Shown: positions 1 through 9,964, numbered from the stretch's first letter. The stretch is 64,000 nucleotides of DNA from Streptomyces sp. SID12501 (GCF_010550245.1 NZ_JAAGLU010000033.1:1-64000); one strand, 5' to 3'. A program made the numbers and translations. Notes: generated from the letters alone by a model not told the origin.

Positions 1-546
1 GAAACCGGGGGTGGCGCCCGCCGCCGCGTCGCCGACCGCGCGGCTGGCCGAGGCGGCCCCGGCGAGCAGCAGCAGCCCGGCCACACCCGCGGTGCCGATC
101 CGGACGTCGGCGGGGCCGCCGGGCCAGGCCAGCACCAGCAGGCCCAGCGTCAGGGCGGCCACCGTCATCCCGAGCAGCAGCCGGCGCCCTGCGGCCGGGT
201 TCCAGCCGTGCAGCCGGTCCCGGGTGACGTTGGCGATACCGTCCACCAGGTCGTCGAGCCGGACCTCGGGCAACGACTCGGTGTGCGGGCGGAGATACAG
301 CACCTCGCCGTCCTTGAGGTCGAGCGCCTCCAGGGTGCCCTCCTCGTCCAGCGGGGCGCCGCCCAGGCGCTGCAGGACCCAGCCGTCGTGCTCCAGGCCG
401 TTCTCCTCGATGTCCTCCCCGGCGTACCGCAGCACGGTGGGCAGCAGATCGGCCACGGGCACGTCGGCGGGCACCGCCAGATCGATGGTCCTGGCCGGGG
501 CCCGTACCGTGAGGCGGCACAGGCCCGCAACGGAGCTGTCGGTCAT
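1..546 (-). CDS. eccD: EccD, type VII secretion membrane channel subunit (N-terminal part, cut by window edge)
   Basis: The frame opens at the ATG at 546 (MTDSSVAGLCRL) and runs off the left edge, giving 182 codons. Residues 1 to about 90 have the ubiquitin-like YukD pattern typical of EccD (APARTIDLAVPADVPVADLL, then a DGWVLQRLGG stretch). Membrane helices start near residue 120 (LLLGMTVAALTLGLLVLAW), with a second at about 150-165. EccD is the many-pass subunit that forms the inner-membrane channel of ESX secretion systems, usually with about 11 helices; only the first two are here. It diverges from eccC across a 207-bp gap that must hold both promoters. Family assignment rests on the N-terminal pattern plus the neighbours eccC and mycosin. 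The rest of the locus (EccB, EccE, Esx substrates) would lie to the left. Confidence 0.82.
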   Translation of the reverse strand, partial: MTDSSVAGLCRLTVRAPARTIDLAVPADVPVADLLPTVLRYAGEDIEENGLEHDGWVLQRLGGAPLDEEGTLEALDLKDGEVLYLRPHTESLPEVRLDDLVDGIANVTRDRLHGWNPAAGRRLLLGMTVAALTLGLLVLAWPGGPADVRIGTAGVAGLLLLAGAASASRAVGDAAAGATPGF

Positions 547-753
547 GGTGGGGCTCACGTCTCCAGAGGTTTGGGCGGCAGGCTCGTTCGCGTCCGCTTG
601 GACGTACGAGTTGATGACATGCAGACTACTGACCGCCGATCGAACGGAATTATGGGTCCCGTTGCAGTCGTGTGTCACAAAGCCCCACCGGCACGCCTCT
701 GTCGGCCGGTTCGCGACCGGGCGGCATTTCAACCCTTTGAAGGAGCATGTGCG

Positions 754-3700
754 TTGAGCGTGGTTCTGTTCCGCAGGCCGGCCCGCCGCCGGGGCCCGGA
801 CATGCCCGAGGGCGAGTTGACTCTCCAGGAGCCACCGACGCTTCCCGAGGTCGTCGCGGACAGCTCGGCGATCTGGACGTATCTGCCGATGGCCATGATG
901 TCGGTGTCGATGATGCTGATGTTCATCCGGCCGGGCGGCGGCAACGGCGCGTTCATGTACATCGCGCTGGGCATGATGGTGCTGGCGTCCGCCGCCATGA
1001 TGGTCGGCCAGGTGATGCGCAAGGCCGGCGAGCGCAAGGAACGGCTGCGCGGTGAGCGGCGTGACTATCTGCGCTACCTCACCCAGACCCGCCGCAAGGT
1101 CCACCGGGCCGTCGTGGAACAGCAGTTGGCGCTGGCCTGGCGGCACCCCGACCCCAAAGTGCTGCGCACCATGGTGCGTACCACCCGGCTCTGGGAACGG
1201 CGGGTCAAGGACGAGGACTTCGGCGAGGTACGGATAGCCGTCGGCGACCAGCAGTTCGCCATGCGGCTCAACCCCCTTTCCACCAAGCCGGTCGAGGACC
1301 TGGAACCGCTCAGCGCGCACGCCCTGCGCCGCTTCGTCCGCGCCTACAGCACGGTGCCCGAGCAGCCCATCGCCCTCTACCTGCGCTCCTGGTCCCGCGT
1401 CCTGACCCGCGGCGACGACGCCGCCGTACGCGCCATGGTGCGGGCCGCGCTGTGTCAACTCGCCCTGTTCCACCCGCCGGAGGAACTGTGGGTGGCGCTC
1501 TGCGTCTCCGACGAGCGGCGCGCGGAGTGGGAGTGGGTGAAGTGGCTGCCGCACAACCTGCACCCGCAGGAGCAGGACGGCGCGGGCCCCGCCCGCATGG
1601 TGGCCACCGCCTTCAACGACCTGGAGGACCTGCTCGGCGCCGAGTTCACCGAGCGCCCGGTCTTCGACCCCGAAGCGGTGCCCGGCCGCGACGAGCCGTT
1701 CACGGTGATCGTCGTCGACGGCGTCACCGTGCCGGCCGGACACCGCCTGGACGGCCCCGGCTTCCGCAACACCATCGTCCTCGACCTGTCCGGTTCCCTC
1801 ACCTGGCGTCCCGGCCGCTCCACCCTCCGCCTGGACGTGACACCGGCCGCGGTACGGCTCGTACGCACCGACCGCACCCGCAAGGAGCAGACCACCCTGC
1901 TGGGCCGCCCCGACCGGGTCGGCCCGGCCGCCGCCGAGTCACTGGCCCGGCTGATCGCCCCCTACCGGATGGGCCTGACCGCCGACTCCTCCGAACCACT
2001 TGCCGCCGACGTCCAGTTGACGACCCTGCTCGGCATCCCCGACCTCTACCGGCACGACCCGGCGACCCTCTGGCGCAAACACACCGGCGCCGCCCGGCTG
2101 CGCGTACCGGTCGCCATCGGTGCCGACGGCGCGCCCGTCGAACTCGACATCAAGGAGTCCGCGCAGGGCGGCATGGGCCCGCACGGCATGCTGATCGGCG
2201 CCACCGGCTCCGGCAAGAGCGAACTGCTGCGCACCCTGGTGCTGGGCCTGGCGCTCACCAACTCCTCCGAGACCCTGAACTTCATCCTCGTCGACTTCAA
2301 GGGCGGGGCGACCTTCCTCGGCCTGGACGAACTCCCGCACACCTCCGCCGTGATCACCAACCTCGCCGACGAAGTCGCCCTGGTGGACCGGATGCAGGAC
2401 GCCCTGCACGGCGAACTCATCCGCCGCCAGGAGCTGTTGCGGGCGGCCGGAAACTACTCATCCGCCCTGGAGTACGAGAAGGCGCGGGCCGTCGGCACCC
2501 CGCTGGCCCCGCTGCCCAGCCTCTTCGTCGTCGTCGACGAGTTCAGCGAACTCCTCGCGGCGCACCGCGAGTTCATGGACCTGTTCGTCATGATCGGCCG
2601 CCTCGGCCGGTCCCTCGGCGTCCATCTGCTGCTCGCCTCGCAGCGCCTGGACGAGGGCCGCATGCACCAGCTGGAGAGCCACCTGTCCTACCGGGTGGGC
2701 CTGCGGACCTTCTCCGCGATGGAGAGCCGGGGCGTCCTCGGCGTCCCCGACGCCTACCAGCTGCCCTCGCAGCCCGGCGCCGGCTTCCTCAAGAGCGGCG
2801 TCGAGGCACTGACCCGCTTCCGGGCCGCCTACGTCTCCGGCCCGTACCGGCACCGGCGTGGTGCCGTCGTGCAGGCCCGCGTGGCCAGCCAGGTCGTGCC
2901 CTGGTCGGCGGGCTGGGTGGTGCCACGCAGCCCCGCCGCCGTACCCGAACCGGAGCGCGAGGAGGAGACGGAGTCCACCGACAGCCTGCTGTCCGTGGCC
3001 CTGGACCGGCTGCGCGACCACGGCCCCACCGCCCACCAGGTCTGGCTGCCGCCACTCGGTGCGTCCCCCACCCTGGACACGCTCCTCCCTGGCCTCGCCC
3101 CCTCGGCCGACCGGGGCCTGTCCGCCGCCGGCTGGCCCGGAACCGGCCGCCTGCGGGTGCCGGTCGGCCTCGTCGACAAGCCCTTCGACCAGCGCCGCGA
3201 CCCACTGGTGGTGGACCTGTCGGCGGGCGGCGGCCACGTCGCCATCGCGGGCGGCTCACAGAGCGGCAAGTCCACGGTGCTGCGCACCCTGATCGCCTCA
3301 CTGGCGCTCACCCACACCCCGGCCGAAGTCCAGTTCTACTGCCTCGACTTCGGCGGCGGCACCCTGTCCTCCCTGGCCGGACTGCCGCACGTCGGCGGAG
3401 TCGCGGCCCGGCTCGACAGCGAACGCATCAGCCGTACGGTGGCCGAGGTCACCGGCGTGCTCAACCAGCGCGAGCAGTTCTTCCTCGACCAGGGCATCGA
3501 CTCCATGGCCACCTATCGGCGGCGCCGCGCGGCAGGCGAGTTCGCCGACCAGACGCACGGCGACGTCTTCCTCGTGGTCGACGGCTGGGCGCAGGTCAAG
3601 CAGAACTTCGACAACCTGCTGCCCACCTTCAACCAACTCGCCACCGGTGGCCTGAACTACGGCATCCACCTCATCGTCACCACCACCCGCTGGGTGGAGT

Positions 3701-4731
3701 TGTCCGCGCAGATCCGCGACCAGAGCGCCACCCGGCTGGAGTTGAGGCTCGGCGACACCATGGACTCCGTGGTGGACGTCCGCAAGGCGGCCACTGTGCC
3801 CCGTACTCCGGGCCGCGGCCTGACCGTCGGCGACAAACTCCACTTCCTTGCCGCGCTTCCGCGCATCGACGGCACAGACACCGCCGAGGACCTCGCCGAT
3901 GGCGTCACCGCCCTGGTGGAGAAGATCGCCGCCGAGTGGACCGGCCCGCCCGCGCCGCCCGTACGCATGCTCCCGCAGCGTCTGCCGGCCTCCGCGCTTC
4001 CCCCGGCCGAACTCGGCGACGGCCTCCGCCTGCCCCTCGGTCAGGACGAGGAGACGCTCTCCACCGTCTGGCACGACTTCAGCCGCACCCCGCACCTCGT
4101 CGTCATCGGCGACACCGAGAGCGGCAAGACCAACCTGCTGCGCCTGGCCGCCAAGGCCGTCACCGACCGCTACACCGACACAGAGGCCCGCATCCTGGTC
4201 GTCGACTACCGCCGCGACCTCGTCGACGCCGTCCCCGCCGAATACCAGCTCGGCCACGCGGTGTCGGTGGACGCCCTCAAGGAGTTGGTGGGCGGCTCCG
4301 CCCGCGCCCTGAAGACCCGCCTCCCGGGCCCGGACATCACCCCTGCCCGAATGCGCCTGGCCGACTGGTGGAAGGGCCCCCGCCTGTTCGTCCTCGTCGA
4401 CGACTACGACATGGTCGTGGGCAGCAACAACTACGAGCACCCCTTCGCCCCGCTCTTCGACCACCTGGCCCTCGGCCACGAACTGGGCCTCCACGTCATC
4501 GCGGTCCGCTCGGCGACCGGCGCGGGCCGCGGCCTGAACGACCAGCTCCTGCGCCGCCTGGACGAGGTCAACACCCCCGGCATACTGCTGTCCTGTCCCC
4601 CGAGCGAGGGCTACGTCTTCGGCAACATCAAGCCACGCAACCTGCCCCCGGGCCGAGCCCAGTACGTGGTACGCCGCAAGGCGACCCTGATCCAGACGGC
4701 GGTGCTGGAGGGGTCCGGCGACATGGACTGA
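754..4731 (+). CDS. eccC: EccC, type VII secretion FtsK/SpoIIIE-type ATPase
   Basis: This is the motor and substrate-recognition subunit of the ESX system: 1325 residues, the length of a fused EccCa-EccCb. Two membrane helices lie at about residues 36-85. Three FtsK-like modules follow, with P-loops GATGSGKS at 482-489, GGSQSGKS at 833-840 and GDTESGKT at 1119-1126. Only module 1 has a canonical Walker B (VVVDEFSELL). Modules 2 and 3 carry VVDGW and LVDDYD, fitting the family rule that the first ATPase is catalytic and the others bind substrate or regulate. The open frame extends far upstream, but the start is placed at TTG 754, because GAAGGAG at 739-745 sits 8 bases before it; GTG 760 is a fallback. 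It diverges from eccD and converges on the mycosin gene. Confidence 0.93.
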   Translation: MSVVLFRRPARRRGPDMPEGELTLQEPPTLPEVVADSSAIWTYLPMAMMSVSMMLMFIRPGGGNGAFMYIALGMMVLASAAMMVGQVMRKAGERKERLRGERRDYLRYLTQTRRKVHRAVVEQQLALAWRHPDPKVLRTMVRTTRLWERRVKDEDFGEVRIAVGDQQFAMRLNPLSTKPVEDLEPLSAHALRRFVRAYSTVPEQPIALYLRSWSRVLTRGDDAAVRAMVRAALCQLALFHPPEELWVALCVSDERRAEWEWVKWLPHNLHPQEQDGAGPARMVATAFNDLEDLLGAEFTERPVFDPEAVPGRDEPFTVIVVDGVTVPAGHRLDGPGFRNTIVLDLSGSLTWRPGRSTLRLDVTPAAVRLVRTDRTRKEQTTLLGRPDRVGPAAAESLARLIAPYRMGLTADSSEPLAADVQLTTLLGIPDLYRHDPATLWRKHTGAARLRVPVAIGADGAPVELDIKESAQGGMGPHGMLIGATGSGKSELLRTLVLGLALTNSSETLNFILVDFKGGATFLGLDELPHTSAVITNLADEVALVDRMQDALHGELIRRQELLRAAGNYSSALEYEKARAVGTPLAPLPSLFVVVDEFSELLAAHREFMDLFVMIGRLGRSLGVHLLLASQRLDEGRMHQLESHLSYRVGLRTFSAMESRGVLGVPDAYQLPSQPGAGFLKSGVEALTRFRAAYVSGPYRHRRGAVVQARVASQVVPWSAGWVVPRSPAAVPEPEREEETESTDSLLSVALDRLRDHGPTAHQVWLPPLGASPTLDTLLPGLAPSADRGLSAAGWPGTGRLRVPVGLVDKPFDQRRDPLVVDLSAGGGHVAIAGGSQSGKSTVLRTLIASLALTHTPAEVQFYCLDFGGGTLSSLAGLPHVGGVAARLDSERISRTVAEVTGVLNQREQFFLDQGIDSMATYRRRRAAGEFADQTHGDVFLVVDGWAQVKQNFDNLLPTFNQLATGGLNYGIHLIVTTTRWVELSAQIRDQSATRLELRLGDTMDSVVDVRKAATVPRTPGRGLTVGDKLHFLAALPRIDGTDTAEDLADGVTALVEKIAAEWTGPPAPPVRMLPQRLPASALPPAELGDGLRLPLGQDEETLSTVWHDFSRTPHLVVIGDTESGKTNLLRLAAKAVTDRYTDTEARILVVDYRRDLVDAVPAEYQLGHAVSVDALKELVGGSARALKTRLPGPDITPARMRLADWWKGPRLFVLVDDYDMVVGSNNYEHPFAPLFDHLALGHELGLHVIAVRSATGAGRGLNDQLLRRLDEVNTPGILLSCPPSEGYVFGNIKPRNLPPGRAQYVVRRKATLIQTAVLEGSGDMD

Positions 4732-4813
4732 CCCCGGGGCCCCGCCCGGACCCGGACCATCAAGTCCGTCCGGGAGCGCAGCCTTCAGGAACAGGAGGGG
4801 CCGGGCAGGGGGC

Positions 4814-4832
4814 CGGGGGCGAAGAGCCCCCG
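4814..4832. terminator. Short GC hairpin between convergent eccC and mycosin genes
   Basis: A 7-bp stem (CGGGGGC at 4814-4820 with GCCCCCG at 4826-4832) has a 5-base loop. It lies between the eccC stop and the mycosin stop, the usual place for a shared terminator. No U-tract follows. Confidence 0.5.
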
Positions 4833-4834
4833 CC

Positions 4835-6037
4835 TCAGCCGAGGTCCTGCCCCGCCCGCCACCCCCGCGCCCGCCCTCGGGGCAACACGACCACCGCCCA
4901 CACCACCAGCAGCAACACCGCCCCACCCCCCGCCGCGAACAACACGGCACGACGCGTCGGCGCGGCACCGGGATCGTCAGGCAGCCGCACCGGCGCCTCC
5001 TGCCCCACAGCCGCCGCCACTCCCCGCTCCGCCGCCCCCACGGACGTCACCGCCGCATACGGATCCAGCCGCGGCACCGCATCGGGATATGCCGTCGAGA
5101 CAAGCCGCGCCGCGGTCTGCGCGCCCGTCAGCCCGGGATGCGCCGACCGCACCAGCGCCGCCGCCCCGGCCACGAACCCTGCCGCGAACGACGCCCCGGA
5201 GCCGATGTAGTGGCCGCCGCCGCGAGGTCCGGGACCGACCACACCATCACCGGGCGCCGTCAGATCGGCGTCACGCGGCAGCAGCGCGTTGTCCGGCCGC
5301 CCGCCGCTGGAGTCCACGTCCAGCACGGACAGCACACCCTCCTGCGCCGCAGGCCAGTACGCCCGCGGATCCGGCGTGTCCCTGGATGACGCGCTGCTCT
5401 TGGCCGGCGGATCGGGAACCGCGGCGGCCACCACCAACGCGTCGTGCGCGACCGCGTCCTCGACGGCCTCGGTCAGTGCCGCCGACCCCTGCACCAGCGC
5501 CGGCGACACCTCGATCACCTTCGCCCCGGCGTCGACCGCCGCCCCGATCCCCGCGGCGACGCTCGCCGCCGTGGCGGTGCCCCGGGCGTCGGTGCCGCGC
5601 ACGGCGACGATACGGGCCTGCTGGGCGACCCCGGCGAAGCGGACCCCGTCCACGGTCGTGGCCGCGACCAGCCCGGCGACGAAACTCCCGTGCCCCACAC
5701 AGTCCTGCCCCGCTTCCCCGACCACCGTCACCCGCCCCTTCAGCGCGGGCGCGGTCGTCGACACCCCGGTGTCCACGACCGCCACGGTCACCCCGGCGCC
5801 GGCCGAGAACTGCCACGCGCGCGGCAGTTGGAGACTCTGCTGCTCCCACGGCACGGAAGTGGCCCGCTCGGTGGAGGCACCGGTGCAGGCGTCGTCGGCA
5901 TCGAGCCGGGACGGCATCACGGGCAGCCGTACCGGCGAGCCGTCCGCGGCGGAGGCGGCCGGCCCGGCGAGGAGAACCAGAGGCAGGAGTACGGCGAACG
6001 TCCGGGCCGGCCGGAGACGGGGGAGAGGGCGACGCAT
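4835..6037 (-). CDS. mycP: Mycosin-type subtilisin protease of the type VII secretion locus
   Basis: This is a secreted, membrane-anchored S8 serine protease. The N-terminal signal peptide ends near AGPAASA. Counted from the longer start at 6046, the catalytic triad is Asp92 (VVDTGV), His119 (VGHGSF) and Ser286 (GSGASFAAG). The serine motif has Ala where most subtilases have Thr (GTS). A single membrane helix at about 368-390 is followed by a basic tail, as in MycP proteins, which sit outside the membrane and stabilise the ESX complex. Two ATGs are possible; 6037 is preferred because AGGA lies 8 bases upstream of it, while the same AGGA abuts the ATG at 6046. It converges on eccC. The true ESX-type role is inferred from eccC and eccD alongside. 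Confidence 0.88.
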   Translation of the reverse strand: MRRPLPRLRPARTFAVLLPLVLLAGPAASAADGSPVRLPVMPSRLDADDACTGASTERATSVPWEQQSLQLPRAWQFSAGAGVTVAVVDTGVSTTAPALKGRVTVVGEAGQDCVGHGSFVAGLVAATTVDGVRFAGVAQQARIVAVRGTDARGTATAASVAAGIGAAVDAGAKVIEVSPALVQGSAALTEAVEDAVAHDALVVAAAVPDPPAKSSASSRDTPDPRAYWPAAQEGVLSVLDVDSSGGRPDNALLPRDADLTAPGDGVVGPGPRGGGHYIGSGASFAAGFVAGAAALVRSAHPGLTGAQTAARLVSTAYPDAVPRLDPYAAVTSVGAAERGVAAAVGQEAPVRLPDDPGAAPTRRAVLFAAGGGAVLLLVVWAVVVLPRGRARGWRAGQDLG

Positions 6038-6214
6038 GAACCGCATCCTATGGCGCTGAAGCCAGACCCGACCCAGACGCCCTACCTCCCAACCCCCGCC
6101 TCTCCTGCACCCAGTTGAGACACACGGGCCACATGCCGTGGCGCCAGGTCGGCGCTACGGACGCCACACCGAAACCTCTGCCGTCCCCGTCCCCGCCCCC
6201 AACCACCATCCCCC

Positions 6215-9200
6215 TCAGCCCGGTTGAGGCACATCCCCCGGCACCAGCAGTCGCAGGTCGTCCAGTCCCGGCGCGGCCATCACGCTGACCCGCCCGGCCT
6301 GACGCGTCATCATGCCCTCCAGCACCTGCCGCGCCAGGCGAGCGTTGCCGAACGAGCGGTCCCTCGGCAGCGCGTCGAAGTACTCCCGCAGCACGGCCCC
6401 GGTTCCCGGACCGCACTCGTAACCCGTACTGTCCGCGTGCATCCGTACGATCGTGACCAGTTCGTCGGACGAGTAGTCCGCGAACCTGACGCGCCGTGAA
6501 AAGCGTGAGGACAGGCCGGGGTTGGAGGCCATGAAGCCCTCCATCTCCCGTGTGTAGCCGGCGACGATCACCACGACCTGCTCCCGGTGGTCCTCCATGA
6601 GCTTGAGCAGCGTGTCGACGGCCTCCTGGCCGAAGTCGGACCCGGAGCCCGATCCCGCGGGCGTCAGCGTGTACGCCTCGTCGATGAACAGGACGCCCCC
6701 CAGGGCCCGTTCGAAGACCTCGCGGGTGAGCTGCGCGGTGTGTCCCACGTACCGTCCGACGAGGTCGGCCCGGGACACCTCCACCAACTGCCCGCGCGGC
6801 AGCACCCCGAGCGAGACCAACAGCTCGCCGTAGAGCCGGGCCACGGTCGTCTTGCCGGTGCCGGGCGGGCCGCTGAAGACCAGGTGGTGGCTGATCCGGG
6901 GTGCGGGGAGGCCGGCGGCCTCACGCTGGCGGGCGGTGGAGAGAAGGTTGACGAGATCGGTGACGTCGCGTTTGACGGCGGCCAGGCCCACCATGTCGCC
7001 GAGCCGGGACAGCGCGTCGCTCCGCGAGGGCCCGCCCCCCGCCTCACCCGCCGCCGCGGCGGCCTCCGCACCGACGTCCTCCGGGAGCAGCAGCGAGAGG
7101 TCACGCTCGCCGACCTCGACCAGGCCGGCCAGCCGTACGGCCTGCCGGTCGACCATCTCCTCGAAGACCTGCCGGGCGGCCCGGCCGTTGCCGAACGCGG
7201 CATCCTTCGGCATGCGTTCGAAGTGCGTGGCCAACGCGGCGGCCGTGCCCTCGCCCAGTTCGTACTGGTGGCGGACGCACATGCTCTCCATGATGGCGAC
7301 CAGCTCGGGCACCGAGTAGTTCTCGAACTCCACGGTCCGGGAGAATCGGGAGGCCAGCCCCGGATTGGAGCCGAGGAACGACTGCATCTCGCCCGAGTAC
7401 CCGGCCGCGACGACGACCACGTCCTCCCGGTGGTCCTCCATGAGCTTGAGCAGCGTGTCCACCGCCTCCCGCCCGAAGTCGGCCCCTGAACTCCCGCTGT
7501 CGGCCGTCAGGGTGTACGCCTCGTCGATGAACAGCACTCCGCCCAGTGCCCGGTTGAACGCCTCGGTGGCCTTGATCGCCGTACCACCGATGACCTGGGC
7601 GACGAGATCCGCCCGCGAGACCTCCACCAGATGCCCGGACCGCAACGCGCCCAACTGGGCGAGGATCGTGCCGTAGAGCCGGGCCACGGTGGTCTTACCG
7701 GTGCCGGGCGGCCCCGCGAAGACCAGATGGCGGCTCATCGGCGGTGCCGACATACCGAGTTGGGCACGGCGCTGCGCCAGCTGCGTGAGGTTGACCAGCG
7801 TACGGACCTGCTGCTTCACGTTGGACAGGCCGATGAGCGCCTCCAGTTCGGCGAGCGGGCCCGTCTCGGCCGCCGCGCCGCCGGCCGGGGCGGTTCCGGC
7901 GGGGTCGGTGCCCTCGCTGTCGCCGTAACCCCAGGCGTCCCGCTGGCCGTTGCCGTTGCTGGTGAGCCCTTCGACGGCGAGCCGGTCACCCCGCTTGGAC
8001 TGGATCAGGCCGCCGCCCTTGTTGTCGCGGACCACGCAGTTGACGACGGACACCGGGTCGGTGCTCTCGACCCGCAGGCCGTCCTTCGAACTTCCGCCGA
8101 TCTCACAGGCGTTGAGGGAGGCCCGGCCACCCTCGCGGACCAGGACACCGTTCTCGCCGGCGGCGTTCACCTTGACCCGGGTCGCGGTGAGTTCGCCCCC
8201 CGAGTCGACGACGACACCGTCGCCGCCCGGCTCGCGGAACTCGCAGTCGCGGGCGGTGGCGCTGCCGCCGGCGGCCACCATCAGGCCCACACCGGCCGGG
8301 GCGAGGACGCTGGTGCCGCCGATGTACAGGTTGCCGTCACTCTCGACATGGACACCCGCGCCGCCGGCCCGGTCGATCTCGCTGTCCTCCAGCCGGCCCC
8401 GCCCGTCCTTGACGGCCTCCACGCCGTGGCTGCCCGAACCGCTGACCCTGGCCCGGCGAAGCATGGGATTGGCGCCGCTGCGCACGCTGATGCCGACTCC
8501 GGCGGCGTCGATGACGTCCAGCCGGTCGAGTTCGGCGGTGGACTCCTCCTCCAGGAGCACGCCCGTCGCCGCACAGTCCCGCACGGTCAGCGAGGTCAGC
8601 GTGGGAGAGGCGGACCCGGCCACGCGCAGCGCGGGGGCCTGGGAGGTGTCCAGCCAGCAGTCCTCGAACGTGCCGCGCGCCCGGTCGGTGACCAGAATGC
8701 CGTTGCCCTCCGTACGGGCGGTCCGGCAGCGCCGCAGCAGCGGGTCGCTGCCGTGCGAGACGACGATGGCCGGCCCGGTCGTCGCGGTGACCCGGAGCTC
8801 CTCCAGGACCGTCCGCGAGGAGCTGGTCAGATGGACGCCGATGGAGGTGTCGTGCACGACCGTGCGCACCACCTGGGTCGTGCAGTGCTCCTCCAGCGCG
8901 ATCGACGGCTTGTCGGTGGACGATATGTCGCACTCCTCGACGGAGCCCTGCGCCTGACCGTTGGCGAGGACGCCGTTGCCCCGGGCGTCCCGGATGGTGC
9001 AGCCGCGCACCGTTACCCGGCCGCGCTCGCCGATGACCACTCCGGAGGTTCCCAGGTGCTCGATGGTGCAGGAGTCCACCGAACTGTCCACGTTCGAGGT
9101 GACCACCACCCCGGCCCCGGCCGGGCTGCTCACCCGGCAGTCCCGCATCGCCAGCGAGCCGGCGCCACGTGCCAGTACGGCCGCCCAGGAGGCACCGGAG

Positions 9201-9523
9201 ACATCGCAGCCGTCCATCGCGACCTGCCCGCGGGCGGCGTCCACGGCGGGAAGTTCCTCGTCACGGCCGCGCAGCACCAGGTCGGTGAGCATCACCGCGT
9301 CAGCCTTCAGCGTGAGCACGCTGCCACGCCGCGGACGTATCTCCACCGTGCCGCGTGCCTGCTCGGCGACGATGGTGACCCGGGTGACGACGACGAGGTT
9401 CTCTTCGTAGGTCCCGGGTCGCACACTGATCACGGCGCCGCTGCGCGCCCTCGCCAGTGCCTCTCCGATCGTCCGAAAGTCCTCGGTGCCCTCCGGGCAG
9501 ACCGTCAGTACCTGGCGTGACAC
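6215..9523 (-). CDS. Parallel beta-helix protein fused to two EccA/CbbX-type AAA ATPase modules
   Basis: This 1102-residue protein has two very different halves. Residues 1 to about 515 are a run of 22-25-residue beta-helix coils of the pectate-lyase/NosD type, rich in DC, VRD and GNGV turns, starting with a TIGEALARA pectinesterase-like opening. After a short linker come two closely similar AAA modules, with P-loops GPPGTGKTTVARLYG near residues 606 and 888. Each has Walker B LFIDEAYTL and a GREAVDTLLKLMEDHRE-type helix, as in EccA, CbbX and SpoVK. EccA proteins are cytosolic ATPases of ESX systems, and this locus has no separate eccA in view, so this is a likely EccA equivalent with a beta-helix in place of the usual TPR domain. 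Start GTG 9523 is chosen for the GGAGGG at 9528-9533. There is no signal peptide. Confidence 0.8.
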   Translation of the reverse strand: MSRQVLTVCPEGTEDFRTIGEALARARSGAVISVRPGTYEENLVVVTRVTIVAEQARGTVEIRPRRGSVLTLKADAVMLTDLVLRGRDEELPAVDAARGQVAMDGCDVSGASWAAVLARGAGSLAMRDCRVSSPAGAGVVVTSNVDSSVDSCTIEHLGTSGVVIGERGRVTVRGCTIRDARGNGVLANGQAQGSVEECDISSTDKPSIALEEHCTTQVVRTVVHDTSIGVHLTSSSRTVLEELRVTATTGPAIVVSHGSDPLLRRCRTARTEGNGILVTDRARGTFEDCWLDTSQAPALRVAGSASPTLTSLTVRDCAATGVLLEEESTAELDRLDVIDAAGVGISVRSGANPMLRRARVSGSGSHGVEAVKDGRGRLEDSEIDRAGGAGVHVESDGNLYIGGTSVLAPAGVGLMVAAGGSATARDCEFREPGGDGVVVDSGGELTATRVKVNAAGENGVLVREGGRASLNACEIGGSSKDGLRVESTDPVSVVNCVVRDNKGGGLIQSKRGDRLAVEGLTSNGNGQRDAWGYGDSEGTDPAGTAPAGGAAAETGPLAELEALIGLSNVKQQVRTLVNLTQLAQRRAQLGMSAPPMSRHLVFAGPPGTGKTTVARLYGTILAQLGALRSGHLVEVSRADLVAQVIGGTAIKATEAFNRALGGVLFIDEAYTLTADSGSSGADFGREAVDTLLKLMEDHREDVVVVAAGYSGEMQSFLGSNPGLASRFSRTVEFENYSVPELVAIMESMCVRHQYELGEGTAAALATHFERMPKDAAFGNGRAARQVFEEMVDRQAVRLAGLVEVGERDLSLLLPEDVGAEAAAAAGEAGGGPSRSDALSRLGDMVGLAAVKRDVTDLVNLLSTARQREAAGLPAPRISHHLVFSGPPGTGKTTVARLYGELLVSLGVLPRGQLVEVSRADLVGRYVGHTAQLTREVFERALGGVLFIDEAYTLTPAGSGSGSDFGQEAVDTLLKLMEDHREQVVVIVAGYTREMEGFMASNPGLSSRFSRRVRFADYSSDELVTIVRMHADSTGYECGPGTGAVLREYFDALPRDRSFGNARLARQVLEGMMTRQAGRVSVMAAPGLDDLRLLVPGDVPQPG

Positions 9524-9660
9524 GCGCCCTCCATCTCTCACGGCGTTCCCTGCCCGGCGTGGGCAGCACCATCATGCCGGGACGGACGGGCATGGTCACG
9601 CCACAGCCCCGGAAAGCGGAGACAGCCGGAGGGGGCCGAAGCACAGGGGGAGAAAAGCAG

Positions 9661-9682
9661 AAAACCCCACGTGAAGTGGGGT
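9661..9682 (-). terminator. Rho-independent terminator of tRNA-Leu
   Basis: On the minus strand, a 7-bp stem ACCCCAC/GTGGGGT with a 5-base loop is followed directly by TTTT. It lies 9 bases beyond the tRNA 3' end. Confidence 0.85.
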
Positions 9683-9691
9683 CTCAGCGAG

Positions 9692-9776
9692 TGTCCGAGG
9701 GGGGACTTGAACCCCCACGCCCGATAAAGGGCACTAGCACCTCAAGCTAGCGCGTCTGCCATTCCGCCACCCGGAC
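9692..9776 (-). tRNA. tRNA-Leu, anticodon GAG
   Basis: An 85-nt class II tRNA is read on the minus strand. The acceptor stem GTCCGGG pairs with CTCGGAC (one G-U), discriminator A is at 9692, and no CCA is encoded. The anticodon arm is CTAGC-TTGAGGT-GCTAG, giving GAG, which reads CUC and CUU leucine codons. A long variable arm (TGCCCTTTATCGGGCG region) and a T-arm with GTTCAAG are present. A clear terminator follows. CUC is one of the two dominant Leu codons in this genome, so this is probably a major isoacceptor. Confidence 0.97.
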
Positions 9777-9964
9777 AAGGTGTCTGTCGCGCGGGGTTGC
9801 CCCCGTGGCGACGAAGGAAACATTACCAGGCTTTCCAGGGTGGCCGGTCACCCCCTGTCGCCGCGTGAACGGTGTGTGACGGGCCCGGACCGGCCTTGGG
9901 GTGCGGCGGGTCGGAGAGGGAGGATGAGGGATGACCACCAGCAGGAACAGTGGGAGGTAGCACC

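Noticed and set aside
754..4731. Non-canonical Walker B motifs in EccC modules 2 and 3 as a novelty
   Set aside because: Degenerate second and third ATPase modules are normal for EccC proteins.
1452..5210. A 1252-codon plus-strand open frame overlapping eccC
   Set aside because: It is extremely Arg/Pro/Gly-rich, has no domain, and lies in another frame of a gene with three clear ATPase motifs. High-GC DNA produces such frames.
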